From Verrucomicrobiota bacterium (GTDB lineage: Bacteria; Verrucomicrobiota; Verrucomicrobiia; Limisphaerales; SIBE01): a DNA stretch of 53,978 bases. The notes beneath the pieces were generated by a model, which saw only the letters and a program-made list of their open reading frames with translations, was not told the origin of the DNA and did not search any database. Both the position numbers and the translations under genes were made by a program. Of this stretch, positions 33,925 through 43,105 are shown piece after piece. Every line of letters starts with the position of its first letter. Position 1 is the first letter of the stretch. The stretch is from positions 1 through 53,978 of the forward strand of contig JAQBVM010000004.1 of assembly GCA_027623095.1 (NCBI GenBank). The letters are read 5' to 3'.

Positions 33925-34435
33925 ACGCTTGGAATCAGCGCTCAAGATCGTCTGTCTGATGCTCGCGGGATTAGTCCTGTTTCATGCGGCGCGGCTTGCG
34001 GCGAGCCAGGGCCCGCTCAAAGAAGTCCATGTTCCGATCCCGCCCGCGCCTCCTGTTGCAGCGGTGAACGTGGCGTCAAGCAAGATACCGGGCGCGCCGG
34101 TTCGAGGAATGCCGCCGGGACGGACGAAATCCAGTCTTCCAGACGCGATTCAAAAGTCCGTTGACAAAATTGTGCAGAGCGAAATCTTGGGTCCGGTTGT
34201 CCGCCCGCCGCCGATGGCGCTTCTAGGGATTGCCGGCCTGGATGCGTTGATGCGCGGACCGAACGGCCAAACGAGTCTGTTAAGACTGGGTGGCGAAATG
34301 GGAGGAATCAAATTGCTGCAAATTGGCACGAATCGAGTGCTAATCGAACATGAAGGAGAGAAGAAAGAATTGACGATTTTTTCGGGTTTCGGCGGAGAAA
34401 CCCTGTTGTCGAAAGAAAAGGAGAATGAAAAGTGA
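33917..34435 (+). CDS. GspC/PilP-like periplasmic linker protein
   Basis: 172 residues. An N-terminal membrane anchor ('IVCLMLAGLVLFHAARLAAS') is followed by a Pro-rich linker ('PIPPAPPVAAVN'). A small C-terminal domain then resembles the homology region of GspC and PilP: 'PPPMALLGIAGLDALMRGPN' and 'LLQIGTNRVLIEHEGEKKEL'. Such proteins bridge the inner-membrane platform and the N0 domain of the secretin, encoded immediately downstream with a 4-bp overlap. Which of the two names fits better cannot be decided by eye. Confidence 0.72.
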   Translation: MSERLESALKIVCLMLAGLVLFHAARLAASQGPLKEVHVPIPPAPPVAAVNVASSKIPGAPVRGMPPGRTKSSLPDAIQKSVDKIVQSEILGPVVRPPPMALLGIAGLDALMRGPNGQTSLLRLGGEMGGIKLLQIGTNRVLIEHEGEKKELTIFSGFGGETLLSKEKENEK

Positions 34436-37400
34436 AATTGACGAATAGTCCAAAATTCAAACTGAGCCTGCTCGCTGCTTTCTTTTGCGTTGTGATCGCA
34501 TACGGATTGCTCTTTCGCGGTGGACCCAGAGAAATTGCCGCTCAGAATTCGCAAACGGAGCGTGAGGTAACTGCGCCGATTGCGGAGCCCTCCAGCAGTC
34601 GCGAAGCGGTGGCGGAAGCCGCCTCGGGGCCGGCACCGGCTCCAGGACCCGTTTTGACAAATTCGACGCCGCCACTTCCGATAGAGCCGGGGCAAGGATT
34701 GATCGTACCGACAATCCCGAATCCAGCGGTGGCTGGCTCCCAGCCAAAAGAGGAAGAAGAGGCATTGTCACTTTCCGACGAGATCTCCTTGAGCTTTCAG
34801 CAAGCCAACATCGAAATGGTGGTTCAGTGGCTTGCAAAGACTACAGGCAAGAGCGTCGTCAAACACCCTCGCGTTCAGTGCCAGTTAACCATTGTCAGCT
34901 CGAAGAAACTCAAAGTCCGTGAGGCGCTGACGCTTGTATATCGCGCCCTGTCTTTGGAAGGCTTTGCGACAATCGAGTCGAGCAAATCGATCTTGATTGT
35001 TCCCGAGGGCCAGGAACCCAAAATGAGTCCCGAACTCATGGATGGAAACTCGGGTGAGATTCCCGAGGGACGGCAGCGCTTAATCAAAGTGTTTCCATTG
35101 AAAAATATTCTCCCGAGCGAATTGAAGGAGAAGATTCGGGGCGTCCTCTCCGAAAAGGGGACCATCGACGAAGATACCCGGGCTAATCAAATCATCGTCA
35201 CGGATTACACGGACAACGTTCGATTGATTGGGGAGCTTATCAAAGAGCTGGATATTGCTTCTGTGTCGGACACTGTGATTGAAATTTTTTCGTTGCGATA
35301 TTTGGAAGCCGAGGAATTGGCAAGCTTGCTGAATCTCGTATTGAATTCGCAAGCGGGGAGTCCGTCGCCTCCTCCTGGATCTTCAGGATCGTCCGGGAGC
35401 AGTTCGCAGTCGTCACGAGTCGTATCAATGCCTCCTGGAATGGTTGTGAGCTCAAGCTCAAGCCCGCCGGCGGGAGGACCTCCACCACCGAAAGGCGGGC
35501 AGATGTCCGGTCAAGAAATTCATCTCTGGCCTGATCGGACGTCCAACCGATTGATTGTCGCCGCTCCGAAGTCGAAACTTGGCGAGGTCAAAAGATTGAT
35601 CGATATTTTGGATGCGGCAAAACCCCAGGACGTGGGGATTCGCGTCATTGCGCTAAAACATGTGAGCGCCGAGGATTTGGTGAAAGAGATTGCGCCCCTG
35701 TATCAGAAGTTGAGTGGCAGGTCCCTGAAGGACATTATCGAAGTCACTGCCAATATTCGTTCCAACTCGTTAATTGTTCTCTCGAGCGAGGCGAATTTCG
35801 CGGAGCTTCAGAAATTGACCACGAAGCTGGATACCGAAGAGGCGCAGGAGAGAGTGATGCAGGCATTCGCGCTCAAGAACGCGGATGCGGAGGATGTTGC
35901 CGAGCAGTTGCAGGAGTTGAATCAGGACCAGAGCTCGAGCTCGAGATATGTTTATTACTACTCGCCATTCTCGAACAATCAGAACCGGAAGAAGGTGAGT
36001 GTGGTAGCTGACAAACGGCGAAATACTGTGATTGTGCAGGCGTCGCCTGGAGCCATCGACGGCATCGGGGCGATGATTCGCGAACTGGACAAACCCGTGA
36101 CGGACGACAGCCTCGCCCCGAAAATCTATCCGCTCAAATACGTGAGCGCCGTCGATATCGAGACGGTTCTGAACGAATTGTTCGTTAAAAAACAGGAGCA
36201 GCGCAGCTATTTTGACTACTACTATTTCGATTCCGGTAACAGTTCCCGAGATAAGGACGCCGGCCGGATGTTTGGAAAAGTCCGAATTACAAGTGAACCT
36301 TATTCGAATTCGATTATCGTTACGTCCAATTCGCCGGAGAATCTTGAAGCTGTGGAGGCGGTCCTTAAGCAGTTGGATGCTCCGTCTCAGGCCGGAGAAA
36401 GCACGCTTCGAATCGGGCTTCGATTCGCGACTGCTTCAGATGTTGCTAAGAGTATCAATATTCTCTTCGCCAAGAACGGATCACCGCCGTTGCGGCCCGT
36501 GCAACCGCAAAGACAGCAAAACCAAAATCCGCAGCAGCAAGGCGGCCAGCAGAATTCGCTTTCGGCGAACTTTGATTTGGATGAGGAATCAGATGAAGAG
36601 GGATATTTCCCCTGGCTCGGAGGTCAGCCGGATAACCAGCGCACGGCTGATGGAAGGAGCGTTCGTCCGGTAAGCGATTTAGTCGGCAAAGTGCGGGTTG
36701 TTCCGGATCCGCGCAGTAACTCACTGCTCCTCTCGGCGAACGTTCACTATTTTCCACAAGTATTGAAGTTGATTGAAGACCTGGATGCTCCCACGTCAGA
36801 AGTGTTGATTGAGGCCAGGATTGTTGAAGTTTCCAGTGATTATCTGGATAAACTGGGTGTGCGGTGGTCTCCGGACGGGAGCAAGGTGTTTTCCGGATCG
36901 GATTACGACAATTCTTTCATCATCGGGTCCAGCGGGAAATATACGAAAGGTTTTGGAGGAACGACATCAGGGAACTCCAGTGGGGCGGGTTCGGCCATTT
37001 CCGCGCTTGCGAACTTAAAGTCCGGGGTTCTCGAGAGCACGATCAGCATGGATTTCTTGGTCCAGTTTCTCAAACAGAACACGGCCGCCACCGTGCTGGC
37101 ACAGCCGCAGATCAACATCAAGGACAACGAAACAGGAAAACTCTTCGTAGGCCAGCAGGTGCCGATTCCCGCGAATAATCAAGTGAATCAATTGGGCGGG
37201 CAGAACACCCAGATCGGTTACAAAGATGTCGGAGTGGTCTTGGAGGTAACACCGCATATCAACAAATCCGGCGACGTCTCGTTGAAGATCCACGCTGAAT
37301 CGTCCTCCATCGTTCCGGGTCAGACGGTGTTGGGCGGAGCTGTCTTCGACACACGAAATTTTAAAACTCATCTTGAGGCGAAGAGCGGAGAAACTCTGGT

Positions 37401-37653
37401 TCTGGGCGGAATCATTCAACGGCAAGTTTCGGATACCGTGAGGAAGACCCCGATTCTGGGGAGCATTCCGGGTCTGGGCTGGGCGTTCAAGAAAAAGGAT
37501 AAGATTACGCGCGAAGTCGAATTGATGGTTTTCCTGCGGACGACCGTGGTTCGCACGCCTGAGGATGCGAAGGCGCTCCTTGAAGAGACCGATCGAAAGA
37601 TGCCGCTCATCAAAAAATGGCGCGACGAAAGCGAGAATCGCCAGTCCCCATAA
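34432..37653 (+). CDS. gspD: GspD, outer-membrane secretin with extended N-domain array
   Basis: 1073 residues from a GTG. A signal/anchor ('LSLLAAFFCVVIAYGLLF') and a Pro-rich stretch lead to an N0 domain at about residues 116-190 ('LSFQQANIEMVVQWLAKTTG'). N1-like repeats follow, each with a beta-strand plus helix signature: 'VFPLKNILPSELKEKI', 'IFSLRYLEAEELASLL', 'VIALKHVSAEDLVKEI', 'AFALKNADAEDVAEQL', 'IYPLKYVSAVDIETVL' and 'LRFATASDVAKSINIL'. The secretin core begins near residue 785 ('EVLIEARIVEVSSDYLDKLG') and ends with 'LVLGGIIQRQVSDTVRKTPI' and LGSIPGLGWAFKKK. Canonical GspD has N0 plus three repeats in about 650-700 residues, so this channel should reach deeper into the periplasm. 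It is the last gene of the operon. Confidence 0.95.
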   Translation: MKLTNSPKFKLSLLAAFFCVVIAYGLLFRGGPREIAAQNSQTEREVTAPIAEPSSSREAVAEAASGPAPAPGPVLTNSTPPLPIEPGQGLIVPTIPNPAVAGSQPKEEEEALSLSDEISLSFQQANIEMVVQWLAKTTGKSVVKHPRVQCQLTIVSSKKLKVREALTLVYRALSLEGFATIESSKSILIVPEGQEPKMSPELMDGNSGEIPEGRQRLIKVFPLKNILPSELKEKIRGVLSEKGTIDEDTRANQIIVTDYTDNVRLIGELIKELDIASVSDTVIEIFSLRYLEAEELASLLNLVLNSQAGSPSPPPGSSGSSGSSSQSSRVVSMPPGMVVSSSSSPPAGGPPPPKGGQMSGQEIHLWPDRTSNRLIVAAPKSKLGEVKRLIDILDAAKPQDVGIRVIALKHVSAEDLVKEIAPLYQKLSGRSLKDIIEVTANIRSNSLIVLSSEANFAELQKLTTKLDTEEAQERVMQAFALKNADAEDVAEQLQELNQDQSSSSRYVYYYSPFSNNQNRKKVSVVADKRRNTVIVQASPGAIDGIGAMIRELDKPVTDDSLAPKIYPLKYVSAVDIETVLNELFVKKQEQRSYFDYYYFDSGNSSRDKDAGRMFGKVRITSEPYSNSIIVTSNSPENLEAVEAVLKQLDAPSQAGESTLRIGLRFATASDVAKSINILFAKNGSPPLRPVQPQRQQNQNPQQQGGQQNSLSANFDLDEESDEEGYFPWLGGQPDNQRTADGRSVRPVSDLVGKVRVVPDPRSNSLLLSANVHYFPQVLKLIEDLDAPTSEVLIEARIVEVSSDYLDKLGVRWSPDGSKVFSGSDYDNSFIIGSSGKYTKGFGGTTSGNSSGAGSAISALANLKSGVLESTISMDFLVQFLKQNTAATVLAQPQINIKDNETGKLFVGQQVPIPANNQVNQLGGQNTQIGYKDVGVVLEVTPHINKSGDVSLKIHAESSSIVPGQTVLGGAVFDTRNFKTHLEAKSGETLVLGGIIQRQVSDTVRKTPILGSIPGLGWAFKKKDKITREVELMVFLRTTVVRTPEDAKALLEETDRKMPLIKKWRDESENRQSP

Positions 37654-37729
37654 GGCGCGCAGCCTTCCGAGCCGCACCGCGCGAAAACTGGGGAAAGCTG
37701 GCGGCTAAATGGAGCGTGCCGCTTAATCT

Positions 37730-37851
37730 ATGCGTATCCGGTTTGTTGACATTTCGAAGATGCTGCGGGTCACAGACCCGCGCTCCGGAGCGCGCCTCTG
37801 TGAGGCGCAGCAGCTCAAATCACTGCGATTGTCAACAAAGCGGATAAGCAT
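37730..37851. mobile_element. 122-bp palindromic element with 22-bp terminal inverted repeats (MITE/REP-like)
   Basis: The left end ATGCGTATCCGGTTTGTTGACA (37730-37751) matches the reverse complement of the right end (37830-37851) at 20 of 22 positions. Inside lies a second, nearly perfect 50-bp palindrome at 37762-37811: GCTGCG, TCACAGA, the self-complementary CGCGCTCCGGAGCGCG, TCTGTGA, CGCAGC. The hexamer TTAATC occurs on both flanks (37723-37728 and 37854-37859), which may be a target duplication. No ORF is present. It sits between the convergent gspD and metH genes, so a transcript from either side would fold into a strong hairpin and could terminate there. Origin as a mobile element is inferred. 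Confidence 0.7.
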
Positions 37852-37913
37852 TTTTAATCAAACGCGCCGTGGCCTGGAAAGCCGGGAGCCAAAACCAAAC
37901 TGCCGGCGCGGGG

Positions 37914-40900
37914 TTACGGCCCTGCTTCCGCAGTGTTCTGAGGTTCGTAGTTAAGATTCGGACCCAACCATTTTTCGGCCTCGGACAAACTGATGCCTTT
38001 GCGGTCGGAGTAGTCGAGAATCTGATCCCGATCGAGTTTTCCAACACCAAAATACCGGGACTCGGGGTGTGAAAAATAAAGGCCGCTGACGCTGCTGGCC
38101 GGCCACATGGCGCAGTTCTCAGTCAGTTTTATTCCAGTGCGGGCTTCCACATTTAGAAGGTTCCAAAGAGTGCGCTTCTCGGTGTGATCGGGACAGGCTG
38201 GATAACCCGCGGCGGGACGAATTCCCCTGTACTCTTCGTTGATGAGTTGTTCGGTGTTCAATTGCTCGCCGATGCCAAAGCTCCACTCTTTTCGAACTTT
38301 TCGGTGGAGGAATTCCGCAAACGCTTCGGCGAACCGGTCAGCCAGAGCTTCTGCCATGATCGCATTGTAATCATCCAGATCTGCTTTGAACCGTTGAACA
38401 AGCTCGTCGAGGCCGAATCCGGCGCTGACCGCGAATGCTCCGATGTAGTCAGGGCAGGGTGAGTGATCCGTCTCGCCCTTGGAAATCACGCGCGGCGCAA
38501 TGAAATCCGCGAGACAGTAGTTTGGATCTCCGTCCCGTTTTTTCATTTGTTGCCGGAGGCAGTGAAATGTCGCGACAATTTTGGTCCTCGATTCGTCGGC
38601 GTACACATGGATGTCGTCCCCAACACGGTTCGCCGGAAAAAAACCATATGCGCCTCGGAGCGTGAGCAAATTCCGGTTGCGAATCAATTGGATTAAGGTC
38701 TGCGCTTCATCAAAGAGTTTGCGCGCCTCATTTCCGTAATCGGAGTGTTCGAAGATCGACGGATAACGCCCGCGAAGTTCCCATGTGTGAAAAAAGGGAG
38801 ACCAATCCACGAGTTCGATGAGTTCGGCGAGCGTGACCCGCTCAGGTTTGCCGCAACCGCGAATGGATGTGGGAACCGAAGCTAAAGAATCTACTTCCGA
38901 AGAAATTATCTGAACCCCTGTGAACGAGGGCTTCGGAGGAGTGTCGTTCGTCCAGTCGGATTGAAAACCGCGCCGGCGTGATTCTTCTAACGAAAGGAGT
39001 GTTTGAGTGCGCGCGCTGTGTTGCTGGCGTTTTTTCTCGTAATCCGCTCGAACCGACGCCTCAAATTGGGGCTTTGTCTGTGGATTCAGCAGGTTGCTGA
39101 CGACACCCACCGCGCGAGAGGCGTCCAGAACATGGATAACCGACTGGCCGTACTGTGGCGCGATTTTAACAGCGGTGTGGACCTGGCTGGTTGTCGCGCC
39201 CCCGATTAGCAAGGGGAGCTCCAGTCCTTGCCGTTGCATCTCTTTTGCGACGTGGACCATTTCATCCAGAGAGGGAGTGATGAGCCCGCTCAATCCGACG
39301 ATCGAGACGTTCTTCTCACGGGCGGTCTGGAGGATTTTCTCGCACGGGACCATAACGCCGAGATCGATTATCTCGTAGTTGTTGCAACCGAGGACCACTC
39401 CGACGATGTTTTTCCCAATGTCGTGGACATCTCCCTTCACCGTCGCCATTAGAATTCGCCCTTGCGTTCGCTGGGCGCCCGATGCCTTTTTTTCCGCTTC
39501 CATGTAAGGCAGCAGGTAGGCGACCGCCTTCTTCATGACTCGAGCGCTTTTGACAACCTGCGGAAGAAACATTTTTCCGGATCCGAACAGATCTCCGACC
39601 ACGTTCATCCCGTCCATGAGAGGGCCTTCAATCACAATTAGCGGACTCCCATACTTTTGGCGGGCTTCTTCAATATCTTGGTCGATGAATTCGACGATTC
39701 CTTTAATCAGCGCATGACTAAGGCGTTCCTCGACAGGGCATTTTCGCCACGCGTCTTCTTCCTGAATTGTTCCTTTGTTCTGTTTGACGGTTTCAGCAAA
39801 TCGCACGAGACGGTCCGTCGCGTCCGGCCGCCTGTTGTGCAGCACGTCCTCAACGAGGGCGAGCAGGTCTTTTGGGATCTCCTCGTAAACGGCCAATAGT
39901 CCAGGGTTGACGATTCCCATATCGAGGCCGGCTCGAATTGCATGGAAGAGGAACGCCGCATGCATTGCTTCGCGAACCGCATTGTTGCCGCGGAATGAGA
40001 ATGAGATGTTGCTAACGCCGCCGCTTACCTTTGCCAGTGGCAGATTTTGCTTGATCCACCGGGTTGCTTCGATGAAGTCCAGCGCGTAGTTGTTGTGCTC
40101 CTCAATTCCTGTGGCGACAGTAAGGATGTTCGGATCGAAGATAATGTCTTGCGGCGGGAATCCAACTTGTTCGGTCAGAATTCGGTACGATCGGGAACAA
40201 ATTTCAATCTTTCGCGCTAGCGAATCGGCCTGGCCAGTCTCGTCGAATGCCATGACAATCACCGCCGCACCGTAGCGCCTGATTAAACGGGCTCTTTCCC
40301 GAAATAAATCTTCGCCCTCTTTGAGGCTGATCGAATTCACGATTGATTTCCCTTGGACGTGCTTGAGTCCAAATTCGATAATCGACCATTTCGAACTATC
40401 GATCATGATGGGCACGCGGGCGACTTCCGGTTCAGAGGCGATTAGATTCAGGAAGGTCCCCATCGCTTCTTCCGAATCAAGCATCCCCTCATCCATGTTC
40501 ACATCGATGATCTGGGCTCCGCCTTCGACTTGCTGGCGGGCAACGGATAATGCTTCTTCGAATTGTCCCGCCAGAATGAGTTTTGCGAACTTCGGAGACC
40601 CCGTGACGTTCGTGCGCTCACCCACGTTGACAAAGTTTGTATCCGGCCTAAGGGTAACCGCTTCCAAGCCGCTGAGTCGCGTAAAAGCTTCAACCTTCCC
40701 CGGCACGCGTGGTTTGATGTTTCGAACCGCGTTCGCGATCGCACGAATATGGTCAGGCGTCGAGCCGCAACATCCTCCGACTACATTCAACCATCCGTTT
40801 TCGCCGAAATCCTGCAAGTCGGCAGCCATGATTTCGGGTGTCTCGTCGAATTCGCCGAACGCATTCGGCAATCCCGCATTCGGATAGCAACTGATATAGA

Positions 40901-41720
40901 TCGGGGCGATATTCGAAAGCTCTTCGACATATTGCCGCATCCCCTTGGCACCCAATGCACAGTTGATTCCAACACTCAACAGCGGCATGTGCGAAATCGA
41001 GTTCCAATAAGCTTCCACCGTTTGCCCGGATAGTGTCCGTCCGCTGCGATCGGTGATTGTGAAGGAAACCATGATCGGCACTCGATATCCTGCCTCCTCA
41101 AGATAGGAGTCGATGGCGAACAGCGCGGCTTTTGAGTTTAGCGAGTCGAATACCGTCTCGACCATGAGAATATCCACTCCGCCGTCCAGTAGTCCGCGCG
41201 TCTGCTCGGCATACGCTGCCACAAGCTGATCGAAGGTTACGGAGCGAAATGCCGGATTATTTACGTCCGGTGATAGGGACGTAGTGCGATTTGTGGGTCC
41301 GAGGGCTCCGGCAACGAAACATGGACGGTCCGGGTGCTCAACCATGAATTGGTCCACCGCAGTCCGCGCAATCTTGGCACTCGCGAGATTAAGCTCGTAA
41401 GCGAGTTTCTCCATTCCGTAGTCGGCAAGTGAGACGGAAGTGGAATTGAACGTGTTTGTTTCGATGATATCCGCGCCCGCCTCCAAGTAGGCTCTATGGA
41501 TCGACTTGATGATTTGCGGTTGAGTGATCGAGAGAATGTCGTTGTTGCCCTTTAAGTCTTTGGGCCAATCACGATACGGCGTCCCTCGGTATCCGGCTTC
41601 ATCAAGCTGATGCGTCTGGATCATCGTCCCCATCGCTCCGTCTAGGATCGCGATTCTCTGCCGGAAAACCTGCTCAAGTTTTCGGGTGCAGTCAGCTCTA
41701 TGGTCGTTCCTGTTCAACAC
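37914..41720 (-). CDS. metH: Cobalamin-dependent methionine synthase
   Basis: A 1268-residue four-module enzyme that methylates homocysteine using methyltetrahydrofolate and B12. The homocysteine module has zinc ligands at '[17 protein letters not shown]' and '[18 protein letters not shown]' (about residue 316). The folate module is seen in '[20 protein letters not shown]' and '[19 protein letters not shown]'. The B12 module carries the lower-ligand motif '[20 protein letters not shown]' (about residue 767). The C-terminal AdoMet reactivation domain contains '[18 protein letters not shown]'. All four parts are full length. The start is a GTG at 41720. There is no recognisable B12 or SAM riboswitch upstream; an imperfect palindrome about 100 bp upstream is listed separately. 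Confidence 0.97.
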   Translation of the reverse strand: MLNRNDHRADCTRKLEQVFRQRIAILDGAMGTMIQTHQLDEAGYRGTPYRDWPKDLKGNNDILSITQPQIIKSIHRAYLEAGADIIETNTFNSTSVSLADYGMEKLAYELNLASAKIARTAVDQFMVEHPDRPCFVAGALGPTNRTTSLSPDVNNPAFRSVTFDQLVAAYAEQTRGLLDGGVDILMVETVFDSLNSKAALFAIDSYLEEAGYRVPIMVSFTITDRSGRTLSGQTVEAYWNSISHMPLLSVGINCALGAKGMRQYVEELSNIAPIYISCYPNAGLPNAFGEFDETPEIMAADLQDFGENGWLNVVGGCCGSTPDHIRAIANAVRNIKPRVPGKVEAFTRLSGLEAVTLRPDTNFVNVGERTNVTGSPKFAKLILAGQFEEALSVARQQVEGGAQIIDVNMDEGMLDSEEAMGTFLNLIASEPEVARVPIMIDSSKWSIIEFGLKHVQGKSIVNSISLKEGEDLFRERARLIRRYGAAVIVMAFDETGQADSLARKIEICSRSYRILTEQVGFPPQDIIFDPNILTVATGIEEHNNYALDFIEATRWIKQNLPLAKVSGGVSNISFSFRGNNAVREAMHAAFLFHAIRAGLDMGIVNPGLLAVYEEIPKDLLALVEDVLHNRRPDATDRLVRFAETVKQNKGTIQEEDAWRKCPVEERLSHALIKGIVEFIDQDIEEARQKYGSPLIVIEGPLMDGMNVVGDLFGSGKMFLPQVVKSARVMKKAVAYLLPYMEAEKKASGAQRTQGRILMATVKGDVHDIGKNIVGVVLGCNNYEIIDLGVMVPCEKILQTAREKNVSIVGLSGLITPSLDEMVHVAKEMQRQGLELPLLIGGATTSQVHTAVKIAPQYGQSVIHVLDASRAVGVVSNLLNPQTKPQFEASVRADYEKKRQQHSARTQTLLSLEESRRRGFQSDWTNDTPPKPSFTGVQIISSEVDSLASVPTSIRGCGKPERVTLAELIELVDWSPFFHTWELRGRYPSIFEHSDYGNEARKLFDEAQTLIQLIRNRNLLTLRGAYGFFPANRVGDDIHVYADESRTKIVATFHCLRQQMKKRDGDPNYCLADFIAPRVISKGETDHSPCPDYIGAFAVSAGFGLDELVQRFKADLDDYNAIMAEALADRFAEAFAEFLHRKVRKEWSFGIGEQLNTEQLINEEYRGIRPAAGYPACPDHTEKRTLWNLLNVEARTGIKLTENCAMWPASSVSGLYFSHPESRYFGVGKLDRDQILDYSDRKGISLSEAEKWLGPNLNYEPQNTAEAGP

Positions 41721-41817
41721 GATTCGATTTCAGGGTTTCTATTGTTTATGATGGTGCGTAAACAAGTAGCAATGGACGGTATTGGAGGCGTGGATCTGAA
41801 TCAATCTAAAAATCAAC

Positions 41818-41837
41818 AAATCAAGATACGATGATAT
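41818..41837 (-). promoter_or_regulatory. Candidate operator upstream of metH
   Basis: The sequence AAATCAAGATACGATGATAT is an interrupted palindrome with conserved outer half-sites ATCA and TGAT and a central TA. A second TGATATCA lies immediately downstream on the plus strand. It sits about 100 bp upstream of the metH start, where an ArsR-type or other methionine-cycle repressor could bind. No regulator gene is adjacent. This is a pattern observation, not a match to a known consensus I can verify. Confidence 0.25.
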
Positions 41838-41899
41838 GATATCAAGGATTGTGCTCAAAGAAGTAAAACGGATCAGCCAAGAATTAGCCGGTGTTTCGG

Positions 41900-42991
41900 T
41901 TAAGGATTTTCCGAAGAGAGTAGAGCTTGCTGCCACTGCATTAGGATTGATCGCTCCGAACCAGGGTGTTGCGCCAGAGACACGAGAGTCGTCTTGCTGG
42001 CAATGAGGGATGGGTCGAAGTTGAAATCCATGGCTCGTTTGTCTCGAAGTTTTTTGAGCGTCTCGAATCGGTTTCTTTGCGCTCCGGTAAGTCGGTGTGG
42101 TGCGGGCTTGTGAATTGTCGGAAGTTCCGATGGGTTGAGTGTCAGCCCTCGGTCAATAGCTGTTCTTAGGTTTTCTTTGGCATGATTTAAGTGCTTCGGA
42201 ATGAGCGATGCGATGGAGTTCTCGGACGCGGCCTGAATCGATATCTCAATCAGCGTCTCGCTGCTGAGGACGAAGTAAGGTGGCTTGTTTCTCCTAATCG
42301 CTTCTGCTTCCCTCCATTTCCATAGTTCTCGAACGACGCCCAGACTTTTTCGGTTCAGCCGGCTGCTGCCTTTGATTCTCCAAATCGTATCGGAGTTCAC
42401 TGATGGAGTCTGCGCGCAATCGCGGATGAGCCGGTCACAAATCTCTTTCTGCCAAGAGATTCGGTCCGTTTCCACTAGCTGCTTCGTCAATACTTGAGCC
42501 AAATGTTCCAGATAGTGCGTGTCGTTCTTAGCGTACCGTTCCATTCGGTCTGTCAAAGGCCGTTTCCCCCAATTCATCTTCTGGGGGCCCTTTTCGAGAG
42601 ACACGCCCACGAGCTTGGCTACAAGGTGGGTCAGGCCGAACTCCGTTAGCCCGAGGATCCTGGCTGCCCACATCGTGTCGAAGATCGCTTTTGGCCGGAA
42701 ACCGAAGTGTTGCCAAAGAAGCCGCAGATCGTAATCGGCTCCGTGCAGAATCAGTTCCCGATTCTTTAGGGTTTCGAAGAAAGTGGTTAAGTTGATGGGA
42801 GCGAGCGGATCAATAATGACATCCGTGTTTGGAATGCTGATTTGAATGAGGCAGAGTTGCGGTGGGTACGCGTAGAGGCTGTTTGCCTCGGTGTCGAGCG
42901 CGATCCATGGCGCGTTCTCGAGTTGGGCTAGCAAGGGCTGTAACCTTTCATCCGTATCAATCACGGCGAGAGCAAAGACGAACCCAGGCAA
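41900..42991 (-). CDS. rnd: Ribonuclease D-like DEDDy exonuclease with HRDC domain
   Basis: 363 residues. Exo I is 'APWIALDTEANSLYAYPPQL' (Asp and Glu), Exo II 'ELILHGADYDLRLLWQHFG' (Asp) and Exo III 'RMERYAKNDTHYLEHLAQVL' (Tyr/Asp). A C-terminal HRDC domain begins near 'SLGVVRELWKWREAEAIRRN' and continues with 'PYFVLSSETLIEISIQAA'. RNase D trims tRNA precursors and other structured RNA from the 3' end. The ORF's TTG start is doubtful; the GTG a few codons on ('VIDTDERLQPLL') is an alternative. The gene is upstream of metH on the same strand, with a 179-bp gap. Confidence 0.9.
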   Translation of the reverse strand: MPGFVFALAVIDTDERLQPLLAQLENAPWIALDTEANSLYAYPPQLCLIQISIPNTDVIIDPLAPINLTTFFETLKNRELILHGADYDLRLLWQHFGFRPKAIFDTMWAARILGLTEFGLTHLVAKLVGVSLEKGPQKMNWGKRPLTDRMERYAKNDTHYLEHLAQVLTKQLVETDRISWQKEICDRLIRDCAQTPSVNSDTIWRIKGSSRLNRKSLGVVRELWKWREAEAIRRNKPPYFVLSSETLIEISIQAASENSIASLIPKHLNHAKENLRTAIDRGLTLNPSELPTIHKPAPHRLTGAQRNRFETLKKLRDKRAMDFNFDPSLIASKTTLVSLAQHPGSERSILMQWQQALLSSENP

Positions 42992-43105
42992 AAACGAAAG
43001 TGATTTTACAGAAAGACGTTGACGAAAAGGATTGAGTTCCTATGAAACAATGAACATTTTGGCCGCTACCGATCGAATGAGACGAGTTTTGAACTTGGAA
43101 CGTGA

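Noticed and set aside
41836-42006. 56-residue plus ORF opening 'MISRIVLKEVKRISQELAG'
   Set aside because: The first part looks helical and protein-like, but it runs 107 bases antisense into the RNase D gene and matches no family I know; not enough to call.
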